Shown: positions 25,195 to 33,542 of the stretch, in pieces
How the letters are laid out: each line of letters opens with the position of its first letter
Numbering within the stretch: position 1 is the stretch's first letter
IMG/VR virus record: IMGVR_UViG_3300048834_000096
Span: 39,969-103,968 of that record
DNA: 64,000 bases
Reading direction: 5' to 3' (one strand)
DNA from: a virus
Translations under genes and position numbers: made by a program
The notes under the pieces: generated by a model
What the model was told of the DNA's origin: nothing
Database searches by the model: none
The model's input: the letters and a program-made list of their open reading frames with translations, nothing else

Positions 25195-25217
25195 GAGAGG
25201 GGTGCAATGCCCCTCTC
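25195..25217 (+). terminator. Intrinsic terminator-like hairpin
   Basis: GAGAGGGG and CCCCTCTC form a perfect 8-bp stem with a 7-nt loop, followed by AATTTGT. It separates the early gene at 24954 from the late box at 25224. Confidence 0.75.
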
Positions 25218-25223
25218 AATTTG

Positions 25224-25231
25224 TATAAATA
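25224..25231 (+). promoter_or_regulatory. Late promoter box TATAAATA
   Basis: It matches the T4 late consensus exactly and lies between a terminator and the tagged gene at 25287. A GCATGG/CCATGC hairpin at 25239-25255 falls in the predicted leader. Confidence 0.75.
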
Positions 25232-25286
25232 AACAATAGCATGGTGGTTCCATGCATATCAATCAAAACCACAGCAGGAGAGTTAT

Positions 25287-25826
25287 TTGATAAAGTTCAG
25301 GCAATATCTATCAGAAGCACCACCACACATTGATAAGACCTTAACCAAGGATGTATATTCAGTTGGTTCTAAATCTTATCGAAATCTGATCCATCAAAAT
25401 ATACATACCACTGGCAAATCCTTACACTTAGGTGATAATCATTATCATTTTATAAACTCTGATGGAGATCATGTGTATTATCACCATGATGGTAACAATG
25501 TAAAGGAAATATCAACCATTAGTAGTAACCATATTCAGGTTGATACGGAGAAGGGTGATGCTGGCGATTCGTCCCACATTCATTCCTTTATGTTGCATCA
25601 TGCTAGAGTTCATGGAAGATTAACATCTGATACAGTGCACACCAACGGATCTAAACATTTATGGAAAACCTTGATAAAGAAATCCCCAGAGGGAATCTCA
25701 TTTCACCACATTCATAATGGTAACACGATAGGACAACTGACGAAGAATAACATAGACGAAAATGAATCTAAAATTTGGGGTGAAGGTAAGGCCAGACACC
25801 AAATTGAAATGAGGCATACTAAATGA
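25287..25826 (+). CDS. Putative injected head protein with capsid-targeting-like tag
   Basis: TTG 25287 behind CAGGAG gives MIKFRQYLSEAPP, equivalent to the MKTFKEYLEE leader of the cluster at 44-50 kb. LSE followed by A fits the T4 prohead protease rule (L/I-x-E before A/S/G). The 179-residue body is His-rich (DNHYHF, YYHHDG, HIHSFMLHHARVHG) and has no recognised domain. The private late promoter and its isolation among early genes support a virion role. The stop overlaps the next ATG. Confidence 0.65.
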   Translation: MIKFRQYLSEAPPHIDKTLTKDVYSVGSKSYRNLIHQNIHTTGKSLHLGDNHYHFINSDGDHVYYHHDGNNVKEISTISSNHIQVDTEKGDAGDSSHIHSFMLHHARVHGRLTSDTVHTNGSKHLWKTLIKKSPEGISFHHIHNGNTIGQLTKNNIDENESKIWGEGKARHQIEMRHTK

Positions 25827-26044
25827 AAGAATATATCATTCCAGAAGAGGACACTGAGAGGTTAAGAGAAGTCTTATATAAGATTTATGTTGATTGGATG
25901 CTACATAATGGTTTTTTGCGGAGAGAACTAAAGCCAGGTATGACATATATCATACTACCAAATGGGATTAAAATAGATTTGTGTGGTGTTCTTATGGCTA
26001 AGGTTAGTGGTAAAATTTTCAATGATATTGAGGTAACCGAATGA
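25823..26044 (+). CDS. Unknown 73-residue protein
   Basis: It begins MKEYIIPEEDTERLREVLY with an N-terminal helix followed by a short beta-rich part (GMTYIILPNGIKIDL). No family is recognised. It overlaps the tagged gene and uvsX by 4 nt each. Confidence 0.5.
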   Translation: MKEYIIPEEDTERLREVLYKIYVDWMLHNGFLRRELKPGMTYIILPNGIKIDLCGVLMAKVSGKIFNDIEVTE

Positions 26045-27063
26045 GTTTATTACAGAAACTAAAATCAGCAGGATCCATCCCATCTGAAGTTCTATCAGAA
26101 TCAAATTTTTTCAAACCGAAGGACTTTGTTCAAACACCAATCCCTATCATTAATACTGCATTCAGTGGTAAAATGGATGGTGGTATCACTAGTGGATTAA
26201 CTGTCATAGCTGGCCCATCTAAAAACTACAAGTCAAATTTTGGTTTGATCTGCGTTAAGGCATACTTGGATAAGTATCCAGAGGCAGTGTGTTTGTTTTA
26301 TGACTCTGAATTTGGTATTACGTCGGAGTATCTAACAGCAAATGGTATTGATACCTCTAGAGTAATTCACCTACCAATTGAGCACGTCGAGCAACTAAAA
26401 TTCGATATTCGTAAAAAGTTGGATTCAATTGAAAAGGGCGAGAGAGTAATTATTTTTGTCGATTCGCTTGGCAACTTAGCTTCTAAGAAGGAAGTTGAGG
26501 ATGCTCAAAATGAAAAGGCTGTTGCAGATATGTCTAGAGCGAAACAAATCAAAAGTCTTTTCAGGATTATCACACCGTCACTTACAATCAAAAATATACC
26601 ATGTATCGTTGTAAATCACACATATGAAGAGACTGGCATGTTCCCGAAACAAATCGTTAGTGGTGGTACCGGGGTATATTATTCGGCGAATACGATCTTT
26701 ATTGTTGGCAGGTCACAGGAAAAGACGGGTACAGATATTGTTGGGTGGAACTTCACTTTAGTTGTGGAGAAGTCTAGATTCGTTAAAGAGAAATCCAGAT
26801 TGACGTTCCAGGTTCTTTATGAGGAAGGTATGAATAAGTATTCTGGTTTATTAGATTTAGCGTTGGAGTCCGGGCATGTAACCAAACCTTCTATGGGTTG
26901 GTTTCAGAAGAAAGGATCCAAGGAGAAGGTTAGAGCTAAGGATACTAACACTGAGGAATTTTGGACTGATATAGTAACTAACCCAGAATTCAGTGAATGG
27001 GTATCTAAGAAATATATGCTTGCAACTAACACATCTTACCCAATGGAGGAGTTAGATGATTAA
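26041..27063 (+). CDS. uvsX: UvsX recombinase (RecA/Rad51-like)
   Basis: Walker A is GPSKNYKS at residues 59-66, followed by LFYDSEFG, IIFVDSLGNLASKKE (Walker B) and a DNA-binding-loop region with IVVNHTYEETGMFP. This matches T4 UvsX, which forms filaments on ssDNA and drives strand invasion for recombination-dependent replication with gp46/47. The length of 340 is shorter than T4 UvsX (391). Confidence 0.94.
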   Translation: MSLLQKLKSAGSIPSEVLSESNFFKPKDFVQTPIPIINTAFSGKMDGGITSGLTVIAGPSKNYKSNFGLICVKAYLDKYPEAVCLFYDSEFGITSEYLTANGIDTSRVIHLPIEHVEQLKFDIRKKLDSIEKGERVIIFVDSLGNLASKKEVEDAQNEKAVADMSRAKQIKSLFRIITPSLTIKNIPCIVVNHTYEETGMFPKQIVSGGTGVYYSANTIFIVGRSQEKTGTDIVGWNFTLVVEKSRFVKEKSRLTFQVLYEEGMNKYSGLLDLALESGHVTKPSMGWFQKKGSKEKVRAKDTNTEEFWTDIVTNPEFSEWVSKKYMLATNTSYPMEELDD

Positions 27064-27355
27064 TGTAAAACCGACAGGTAAGGATTTTGGTGGTTTCTTT
27101 GAACTGGAAATAACCGAAAATCCATATATTGGATTCAAATATTACTACACAGAAACAAAGTTTGGTGAAGTGGCCAATGATGATGGTACCTGGCCGTTGA
27201 TATTTGAATATTTTATTACTGAACAACCAACCGAGTATAACAAGGATGAATTTGAAAAGTTTATCGGTGATACACTAGTTGCCATTTTGGAAGAGCAAAT
27301 TGCTAACAATGAGATAGTATATAAGGGTGGGATAGATGAAACTAAATCAGAGTGA
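27056..27355 (+). CDS. Unknown 99-residue protein
   Basis: It starts at ATG 27056 inside the end of uvsX (MINVKPTGKDFGGFFELEI). It has an aromatic first half (GFKYYYTETKFG) and an acidic second half. Its size and place between uvsX and helicase genes suggest a conserved replication-region protein, but no function can be given. It overlaps the next gene by 20 nt. Confidence 0.55.
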   Translation: MINVKPTGKDFGGFFELEITENPYIGFKYYYTETKFGEVANDDGTWPLIFEYFITEQPTEYNKDEFEKFIGDTLVAILEEQIANNEIVYKGGIDETKSE

Positions 27356-27617
27356 ACTTGAAGAACTAATAAAGTTCACGTTTTCTAAAACCTATAATCC
27401 GCCTAAGGTTGTTTTAACACGAGGTGGCAGTCCAGCCATCATTTTTCTACAGGAAGCCAAGGGAACTACACCAATACTAGGTTCGTGGTGGAATGGTGAG
27501 GAGTGGATTCCTGCCAAGTGGATGAAGAACGGAAAATATCCTAGTATCAATTCAAAAGTGCAAACAACACAACTTGATTTGATGATTATTAACCCACTTG
27601 ATAAGGTCACAGCATGA
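27336..27617 (+). CDS. Unknown 93-residue protein
   Basis: It begins MKLNQSELEELIKFTFSK. A short LGSWWNGEEWIPAKWMKNG stretch is Trp-rich. No recognised domain is present. It overlaps both neighbours. Confidence 0.55.
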   Translation: MKLNQSELEELIKFTFSKTYNPPKVVLTRGGSPAIIFLQEAKGTTPILGSWWNGEEWIPAKWMKNGKYPSINSKVQTTQLDLMIINPLDKVTA

Positions 27618-27907
27618 TAGAATATTGTTCAGCCGATTCTATCGAAAAATATATTAGACTTCTCCCATCGTTTTCTTTTGACAATGAAAACTTAGCTAAG
27701 ATGGTTAATTATTTTGTCGAGGGTTCCACCACTGTCATTGGAAACAAAATGGTCGAGGAGTTCTTAGACTTGACATATACTGTAGCTAGGGGGTGTAGGT
27801 GCATGTCATGCTATGAATGGCAGCTAATTGACAGTGATGGTAAGGTCCATTATCATGGAGAATCAATGGGTGAACTAATGAATAACATAATTAAGGAGTC
27901 TGTTTGA
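27614..27907 (+). CDS. Unknown 97-residue protein with Cys cluster
   Basis: It begins MIEYCSADSIEKYIRLLP. A GCRCMSCYEW run near residue 65 resembles a CxCxxC metal site, followed by QLIDSDGKVHYHGES. No family is recognised. It is coupled to gene 41 by a 4-nt overlap. Confidence 0.55.
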   Translation: MIEYCSADSIEKYIRLLPSFSFDNENLAKMVNYFVEGSTTVIGNKMVEEFLDLTYTVARGCRCMSCYEWQLIDSDGKVHYHGESMGELMNNIIKESV

Positions 27908-29283
27908 CCGAAAGAATAGAAAAGATAATCTTCGAAAATTTACTTGGATCCGATGACTACACAAGGAAAGCACTACATCATTTAGAACCAGATTACTTTG
28001 AATCTCATGTTGAACGAATATTGATAAAGGAAATAAAGAGATTTCATGCCGAACATAACAAGGTCCCCACTAAAAAGATCCTAAAACTATTCATTGAGGA
28101 TTACAATAAGTTTAAGCAGGATGAATACAAAAAGGCACTTGAGGTAATAGATAGTTGGGGTGACATTGAGTTAAACACTAAATGGTTGTTGGATAGGACC
28201 GAACAGTTTTGCTCAGAGCGTGCGATATACAATGCAATCACCGAATCAATTGGTATTCTGAATGGAGATAACACTAAGTATTCTAAAACTGCCATACCAA
28301 CACTATTGCAGGAGGCGCTAGCTACCTCGTTTGATAAAACCATTGGTCATGATTATTTCGGTGACACCGATGAACGATTTAAGTTTTATCACTTGAAAGA
28401 GGATAGGATTCCTTTTGGTCTTGGGATGTTCAATAAGATCACTAAGGGCGGTATTCCTAGAAAAACTCTGTCTGCAATCTTAGCCCCAACTGGTGTGGGT
28501 AAAAGTTTGTTTTTATGCGATCATGCGGCCAAAGCAGTTATGGCAGGGTGGAATTGCTTGTATATTACCCTTGAGATGGCAGAGCAGCGAATTGCCGAGA
28601 GAATAGATTGTAATATATTGGATTGCACTGTTGACGATCTGCATAGGTTGAAACATAGTGATTATGAAGATAAGATTGTTCAGTTAAGGAACAAATCAAA
28701 GGGTAGATTGGTTATCAAGGAATATCCTACTAGCTCTGCTCATGTTGGGCATTTTAAGTCATTGTTGGATGAATTGAGACTCAAGAAAAACTTCATCCCA
28801 GATATAGTGTATGTTGACTATATTAACATATGCGCTAGTCAGAGGTATAAACCAGGGGCCAATTGGAATTCATATTTTGCAATTAAGGCAATTGCTGAGG
28901 AGTTGCGAGGTATGGCGGTTGAAAACAATATAGCAGTGTTTACTGCAACTCAAACCAATAGAGGTGGTGTCAATAATTCTGATATAGAGATGACAGATAC
29001 CTCAGAAAGTATGGGCCTCCCAATGTCATTGGATTTATTGTTTGCTATGATTAGATCCGATGAACTGGATGAAATGGGTCAATTGATGATAAAGCAATTA
29101 AAGAACAGATTCAATGATCTAAATTTCTACAAGAGGTTCATTGTTGGGATTGATGTTAGTAAGTTTAAGTTGTATGATGTAGATAATACACCAATGAGGA
29201 TAACAGATCAAGGAAAAACAGATTCTGATCTATCGGTTGGTAGTAGGAAACAAGTTGATGTTAGTGATTTGAATTTTGATTAG
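27904..29283 (+). CDS. 41: gp41 replicative DNA helicase (DnaB-like)
   Basis: A helical N-terminal domain is followed by the RecA-like core with Walker A APTGVGKS (ending residue 201), LYITLEMAE, Walker B IVYVDYINI and FTATQTNR. It unwinds the lagging-strand template ahead of gp43. It starts at TTG 27904, overlapping the upstream stop, with AAGGAG 8 nt before it. At 459 residues it matches T4 gp41 (475). Confidence 0.95.
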   Translation: MTERIEKIIFENLLGSDDYTRKALHHLEPDYFESHVERILIKEIKRFHAEHNKVPTKKILKLFIEDYNKFKQDEYKKALEVIDSWGDIELNTKWLLDRTEQFCSERAIYNAITESIGILNGDNTKYSKTAIPTLLQEALATSFDKTIGHDYFGDTDERFKFYHLKEDRIPFGLGMFNKITKGGIPRKTLSAILAPTGVGKSLFLCDHAAKAVMAGWNCLYITLEMAEQRIAERIDCNILDCTVDDLHRLKHSDYEDKIVQLRNKSKGRLVIKEYPTSSAHVGHFKSLLDELRLKKNFIPDIVYVDYINICASQRYKPGANWNSYFAIKAIAEELRGMAVENNIAVFTATQTNRGGVNNSDIEMTDTSESMGLPMSLDLLFAMIRSDELDEMGQLMIKQLKNRFNDLNFYKRFIVGIDVSKFKLYDVDNTPMRITDQGKTDSDLSVGSRKQVDVSDLNFD

Positions 29284-29291
29284 GAGATTAC

Positions 29292-29480
29292 ATGAAAAAG
29301 ATTGTCAATTTTAAGATGTTCTATAATAATGAAGAATTTGTTGAGTGGCAACGAGATAATAATTTCGTACTATATTCAATTGTTCCAATGTTCAATAACA
29401 TAACTGCAGCTGAGACGGATGGTGGTGCAACCGCTAGTTGGACTATTGGTTGTTTTGCAACATATGGAGAAGCAGAATGA
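29292..29480 (+). CDS. Unknown 62-residue protein
   Basis: It begins MKKIVNFKMFYNNEEFVEWQ behind TAGGAG, with strand-helix-strand character (FVLYSIVPMFNNITAAE). Such small FxxWQ proteins are common in T4-like genomes. The function is unknown. Confidence 0.55.
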   Translation: MKKIVNFKMFYNNEEFVEWQRDNNFVLYSIVPMFNNITAAETDGGATASWTIGCFATYGEAE

Positions 29481-29653
29481 AAAAATCTGATACTATAAAT
29501 GTACCTAAAGCAATTAAGGGTAAGTGCGCATTAATGAAGGATAAGAAAAAAGCTAAGGCATACTTAAAACTCATGATCTCTGCACTAAAGGCTGAGCAGG
29601 AATTTAAGAATCGTCGTTATACAGAAAAAGATAAAGGAGCTGTAAATGAGTAA
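29477..29653 (+). CDS. Unknown 58-residue basic protein
   Basis: ATG 29477 overlaps the previous stop as ATGA and gives MKKSDTINVPKAIKGKCALM, then KKKAKAYLKLMISALKAEQEF. It is lysine-rich and helical. The function is unknown. Confidence 0.55.
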   Translation: MKKSDTINVPKAIKGKCALMKDKKKAKAYLKLMISALKAEQEFKNRRYTEKDKGAVNE

Positions 29654-29939
29654 AATTGTTGTAATCAAGTTGTCTGAGGGTTCGGAGATTGTGTCACAGA
29701 TGAGTAAGGTGGATGAAAAGACACTACTCCATAAACCTAGGGTACTGCAAATAATGCCATCTCAAAGTGGTTATCAGGTTGGTTTGGTTCCATTCTTTAT
29801 TTCCAACCCAGACGGTGATTGTATCGTTAATGATAATCATATCACTTCGATTATAGAGGCACCAAAGCAAATTGAGGATGCATATCTTAGAAACACCAGT
29901 GGTATTGAGATTGCAACATCATTGACAGAAAATATGTAA
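29646..29939 (+). CDS. Sm-like (LSm/Hfq-fold) phage protein, short paralogue
   Basis: The 97-residue protein has the compact phage Sm-like pattern: KIVVIKLSEGSEIVSQM, a KPRVLQIMP segment, GLVPFF and HITSIIEAP. The gene at 43-525 repeats this pattern. An Sm-like protein of presumed cyanophage origin has been characterised structurally, so the fold assignment has precedent. The RNA-binding role is inferred. A promoter begins inside its 3' end. Confidence 0.6.
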   Translation: MSKIVVIKLSEGSEIVSQMSKVDEKTLLHKPRVLQIMPSQSGYQVGLVPFFISNPDGDCIVNDNHITSIIEAPKQIEDAYLRNTSGIEIATSLTENM

Positions 29940-29950
29940 TTTGATATACT
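29922..29950 (+). promoter_or_regulatory. Sigma70-like promoter, TTGACA-17-TATACT
   Basis: A consensus -35 TTGACA (29922-29927) and TATACT (29945-29950) are 17 bp apart. TATAAT also occurs at 29950-29955. It drives the gene at 29985 and the RNase H block. Confidence 0.8.
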
Positions 29951-29984
29951 ATAATAGTTGAGAAATACTTTTATAGGTAACCAA

Positions 29985-31064
29985 ATGAGAAAGAGTCTTA
30001 AGCATAAAGGTAGAAAAATTCTGAAAGCCAGGTCTACCTTTCAGTTCCCTGAGTATGATATTATTGATTATCAGCTTAGTCTGATTAACCAGCTTAATTA
30101 TTATAACCTGGAAGTTGACCCAAAAATGAAGCAACAATGGGCAATTTCTAATTGGAAGAAACAGGGCAAGTCGGTATCTAAGTTTGCTTCGGTAAAGCCA
30201 GAGTATTTTAGTCAAGTCGGTGCGCTGGTTCATATGCTTTATGAGCGGAATCTAACCATTAGTAAAAAGCATATGGATTACATCGACCAAAGATATAAAG
30301 AAATTGCGGAAATGGCAGCAGGTGTCAAGGATGATTTACCAAAGGTTGAAAAACCAAAGGAAGATCAGGTATCAATTCAGGATCGAATTAATGCAACTGC
30401 CTCAACTCATATAGGTGAGATTGAGGGTTTCGTTGATGATTTTGTTTGGGGTGGTAAGCAAGTCAAAATTTACAATTACCTGTCTAGCAATTATGTTAAG
30501 CCACTGATTGCCAAACGAATCAGATCTCATTTTGAAGAAAAATTAAAAGATGTTGAGTCTGATGCAACATTCACTGAACGAGGATACACTAAAAAGACCT
30601 TCAAATCTTTAAAACATATTCTTGAACAGGTTATTGCAGATTGCTCTAAGTTGGAAACTATTGGCAAGATGGTAGTAACCAGGAAGGTTAAGAAGGTAAT
30701 TCCTGCTAAGGTGGTATCTAAATTGAAGTATATGAAATATTATGAACCACTTTTAATGTCTTCAGTATCCCCGGAAAAGATTCTTGATGCAACAGAATTG
30801 TGGCTCTACGATACTAGTAATCGTAGAATTCATCGTTATGAGGCTTTAGAGGGTTCATTCTTGACTGTTAAGAATTCTTCGGTTATGAATTGGAATCCTG
30901 ATACGAGTGGTTCAAAAATCATGAGAAAACCAGAAGTTCAGTTGAAGGATTCCTCTGCGATGGGTAAGAGAGTTATCAATAAACTGTTTAATGATACCAA
31001 TGCTATACTAGGTAAAGTAACAGGTAGGATTAATGATAAGCAGATTATTTTGAAGGTATTTTGA
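29985..31064 (+). CDS. Unknown 359-residue basic protein
   Basis: It starts at ATG 29985 (MRKSLKHKGRKILKARS) behind TAGGTAA. It is Lys-rich throughout, with LNYYNLEVDPKMKQQW and DDFVWGGKQVKIYNYL segments and a basic KVKKVIPAKVVSKLK stretch. The charge suggests nucleic-acid binding. It is the first gene after a consensus promoter and precedes RNase H. I do not recognise the family. Confidence 0.6.
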   Translation: MRKSLKHKGRKILKARSTFQFPEYDIIDYQLSLINQLNYYNLEVDPKMKQQWAISNWKKQGKSVSKFASVKPEYFSQVGALVHMLYERNLTISKKHMDYIDQRYKEIAEMAAGVKDDLPKVEKPKEDQVSIQDRINATASTHIGEIEGFVDDFVWGGKQVKIYNYLSSNYVKPLIAKRIRSHFEEKLKDVESDATFTERGYTKKTFKSLKHILEQVIADCSKLETIGKMVVTRKVKKVIPAKVVSKLKYMKYYEPLLMSSVSPEKILDATELWLYDTSNRRIHRYEALEGSFLTVKNSSVMNWNPDTSGSKIMRKPEVQLKDSSAMGKRVINKLFNDTNAILGKVTGRINDKQIILKVF

Positions 31065-31075
31065 AAGGAGAACAA

Positions 31076-31333
31076 ATGAGTAATATTGAGGCAGAGGTTG
31101 TAAATGATTTGAATGGTGACACCGAAGAACAACCAGTGAAGCGTGGGCCTGGTAGACCCAAAAAGGATCCAAACGCCATGCCAGTATTTAAGGTTGGTGA
31201 TGATAAGGCTTTTTGGCAATTGGCGTTTATTGCAGCCTGCAGGAATTTTCAAACACGGAACCCAGCCGAGTTAGACCGTTGTGCTAAAATTGCTAACGAA
31301 GCAGTCAAAATTATGAGGGAATACACCGAGTGA
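31076..31333 (+). CDS. Small protein with AT-hook-like motif
   Basis: ATG 31076 behind AAAGGAG gives 85 residues. KRGPGRPKK near residue 28 is a classic AT-hook core (GRP flanked by basic residues), which binds the minor groove of AT-rich DNA. A helical C-terminal part (AFWQLAFIAACRNFQ) follows. The role is unknown; a late-transcription or replication accessory is possible. Confidence 0.6.
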   Translation: MSNIEAEVVNDLNGDTEEQPVKRGPGRPKKDPNAMPVFKVGDDKAFWQLAFIAACRNFQTRNPAELDRCAKIANEAVKIMREYTE

Positions 31334-32250
31334 TACTAGTAGACTTCTCCCAGATAGTATTCTCCGGAGTTCATGTTGATCTATCTCGCGAGTTAAAGAA
31401 GGGTGCGATTGACCCAAAAGGGAATAAGCAGCTAATTAAGCATATGGTGTTTATGATGCTGCTTAATTTTAAGAAGAAGTTTGGTCATGAGTATGGTAAG
31501 ATGGTTCTTTGCGCAGATGGTTCTAAATATTGGCGCAAAGCCTTCTTCCCAGCGTACAAAGGGCACCGAAAACATGACCGGGCAGCATCTAACCTAGACT
31601 ATTCATTGATTTATGAAGCAATAGATGAACTAAAGACAGACATTAGAGAAAACTTTCCTTGGCCGTTAATTGAGATTGACACAGCTGAGGGCGATGATGT
31701 TATTGCAGTATTGACTAAGTATACCCAAACAAACGAATTGGTGCAGGATGGGTTGTTTGATTCCGAACCACAACGCAACCTGATTATCAGCTCAGATGGT
31801 GACCTAGTTCAGTTGCAACGGTATGATAAGGTGAAGCAATGGAACAATCAGCATAAGAAATGGGTTTCCACTGCTAACGTGCATGAGTACCTAATCGAAC
31901 ATATTGCTGAGGGTGACTCTGGTGATAATGTACCATCAGTGATGACACCAGACCAATGGGCAATAGATCGTGCCTCAGGTGTCAAACCTAAAAGACAAAC
32001 ACCCCTTAAGGCGTCCTTGGTTAGAGATCTCACTCTGGAAGATCCGATGAAGGTGCTGCCGAAAAACCTTCATGGCAATTGGTTCAGAAACCAAAAGCTC
32101 ATTGATCTTAGTTTCATACCTCAAGAAATTCAGGATAATATCCTTGATACATATAAAGGGTATGAGGTAAAGTCAAGTAAGATGAAACTGATGAACTACT
32201 TCATGAAGAACAAAATGGCTAAATTATTATCTGAAATGGGTGACATATGA
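31330..32250 (+). CDS. rnh: RNase H / 5'-3' exonuclease (T4 rnh-like)
   Basis: The FEN/RNase H acidic residues are present: MILVDFSQIVFSG, LCADGSKYWRKAFFPAYKGHR, EIDTAEGDDVIAV and SSDGDLVQLQ. The enzyme removes RNA primers from Okazaki fragments. At 306 residues it equals T4 RNase H (305). It starts at GTG 31330 in an overlap with the upstream stop. Confidence 0.93.
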   Translation: MILVDFSQIVFSGVHVDLSRELKKGAIDPKGNKQLIKHMVFMMLLNFKKKFGHEYGKMVLCADGSKYWRKAFFPAYKGHRKHDRAASNLDYSLIYEAIDELKTDIRENFPWPLIEIDTAEGDDVIAVLTKYTQTNELVQDGLFDSEPQRNLIISSDGDLVQLQRYDKVKQWNNQHKKWVSTANVHEYLIEHIAEGDSGDNVPSVMTPDQWAIDRASGVKPKRQTPLKASLVRDLTLEDPMKVLPKNLHGNWFRNQKLIDLSFIPQEIQDNILDTYKGYEVKSSKMKLMNYFMKNKMAKLLSEMGDI

Positions 32251-32690
32251 AAAAACAGTACAAATTGATACGAGAGTGGGAAATTCTGGAGGATATGAAC
32301 AAGCCAGAGTTAGCAGATGAATTGATGAAGCAGTATGGTAACTCAAACCCGATTAATTACCTTCTTTCTCTAAACTTCAACGATAAAGTAAAATTGGATT
32401 TACCCGAGGGTGTCCCGCCATATAAGAGAGACGATTTGACTCACGCTGATTTTCAGGGTACACTGGTTCATTCTATTCACAGACTTAAAAACTGCCTGCC
32501 GTATATGCAGATGAAGAAGTTTGCAAAAGAGCGTATCTTTATTGAGATGCTAGAATCAATTCCACCCAAGAGTGCTGAGATTTTGATTTTTTGTAAAGAT
32601 AAGGCATTACAAGAATTATTCCCAAATATTACCAAGGAGTTAGTAGCAAAACACCATCCACATCTGGTAGGAACTAAGGATGAAGCATAA
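32247..32690 (+). CDS. DUF6433-like phage protein
   Basis: PEGVPPYKRDD, then FAKERIFIEMLESIPPKSAEIL (core KERxFIxLLES), KDKALQELFPNITKELV match a conserved family of T4-like marine phages known as DUF6433. No activity is established. It lies between RNase H and dCMP deaminase. Confidence 0.6.
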   Translation: MKKQYKLIREWEILEDMNKPELADELMKQYGNSNPINYLLSLNFNDKVKLDLPEGVPPYKRDDLTHADFQGTLVHSIHRLKNCLPYMQMKKFAKERIFIEMLESIPPKSAEILIFCKDKALQELFPNITKELVAKHHPHLVGTKDEA

Positions 32691-33108
32691 TCATAGGTTA
32701 TTTTTGGATATTGCAGTTCGTGTTGCTAATGAATCTTCGGCTGAACGTCTCAAGGTTGGTGCAGTAATTGCTAAGGATGGCTCTTTAATTGAATTTGGAT
32801 ACAACGGAACACCACCTGGTTGGGATAACTGTTGCGAAATTGATAATATAACTAGACCAGAAGTTATACACGCAGAGATGAATGCGTTGATGAAATGTGC
32901 CAGATTGGGTAAATCTGTATTAGGAGCTACGTTGTACTTAACCCATGCTCCCTGCTTAGAAAACTGTGCAAAACACATCTTGGCCAGTGGTATCTCAGAG
33001 GTTTGGTATTTACATGACTATCGTTCATCTGAGGGTGTTGAATTGCTTAGACAGGGTGGTGTTTCTGTATTTAAAATGGGGCAAGTTATAACACCCCACC
33101 TAAAATAG
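32680..33108 (+). CDS. cd: dCMP deaminase
   Basis: The zinc-dependent deaminase motifs HAEMNAL and APCLENCAKHI (PCxxC) are clear, with FGYNGTPPGWDNC upstream. It converts dCMP to dUMP for thymidylate synthesis. At 142 residues it is compact (T4 Cd: 193) and lacks part of the T4 regulatory region. Confidence 0.92.
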   Translation: MKHNHRLFLDIAVRVANESSAERLKVGAVIAKDGSLIEFGYNGTPPGWDNCCEIDNITRPEVIHAEMNALMKCARLGKSVLGATLYLTHAPCLENCAKHILASGISEVWYLHDYRSSEGVELLRQGGVSVFKMGQVITPHLK

Positions 33109-33147
33109 AAAAGATCAATAAATTTATAGAACAAGTCTGGAGTGACG

Positions 33148-33417
33148 ATGCCTACATACCCGTATAAATGTGAATGCGGTCACCAATTTGAGTGGCAGTC
33201 TAAGATTATAGATAGGGAGATACCACTTAGTGAACCCTGTCCGTCATGTGGTGTTATCGGAAAGATACAACGAATTATAACTACAGTTGGGTTTGGTGAT
33301 CCAGTAAGGATGGGATTTATGAAACCTGATTCAGGGATGAAAGAGGCCCTACAGAGAATTCATGAAAAGACACCAGGTTCTCAACTGGATAAAAATAGTA
33401 CTATAGTAAAACTGTAA
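33148..33417 (+). CDS. FmdB-like zinc-ribbon protein
   Basis: The start MPTYPYKCECGHQFE and then CPSCGVIGKIQRI match the FmdB/CxxC-CxxC putative regulatory family (two CxC/CxxC pairs). ATG 33148 is chosen because GGAG lies 6 nt upstream and the family starts with MP(T/L)Y. The function is unknown; it is widespread in bacteria and phages. Confidence 0.8.
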   Translation: MPTYPYKCECGHQFEWQSKIIDREIPLSEPCPSCGVIGKIQRIITTVGFGDPVRMGFMKPDSGMKEALQRIHEKTPGSQLDKNSTIVKL

Positions 33418-33484
33418 GAAAACATAAATAAAAGGAGACAATAAACATATTAAGTTAAATGAAAGTTTGCAACCAAAGAACATC

Positions 33485-33520
33485 AAAGGCGAGGAATAGG
33501 AATCTTCGCCTTTTTGTTTT
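33485..33520 (+). terminator. Intrinsic terminator
   Basis: AAAGGCGA (33485-33492) and TCGCCTTT (33506-33513) pair and are followed by a T-rich run. It separates the zinc-ribbon gene from phoH and rules out the upstream in-frame start at 33459. Confidence 0.8.
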
Positions 33521-33542
33521 TAGTCCCACCGAAGGAGAATCA

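Noticed and set aside
33459-33542. Longer PhoH start at 33459
   Set aside because: The extension would be encoded across the terminator hairpin at 33485-33513, while ATG 33543 has an ideal GAAGGAG.
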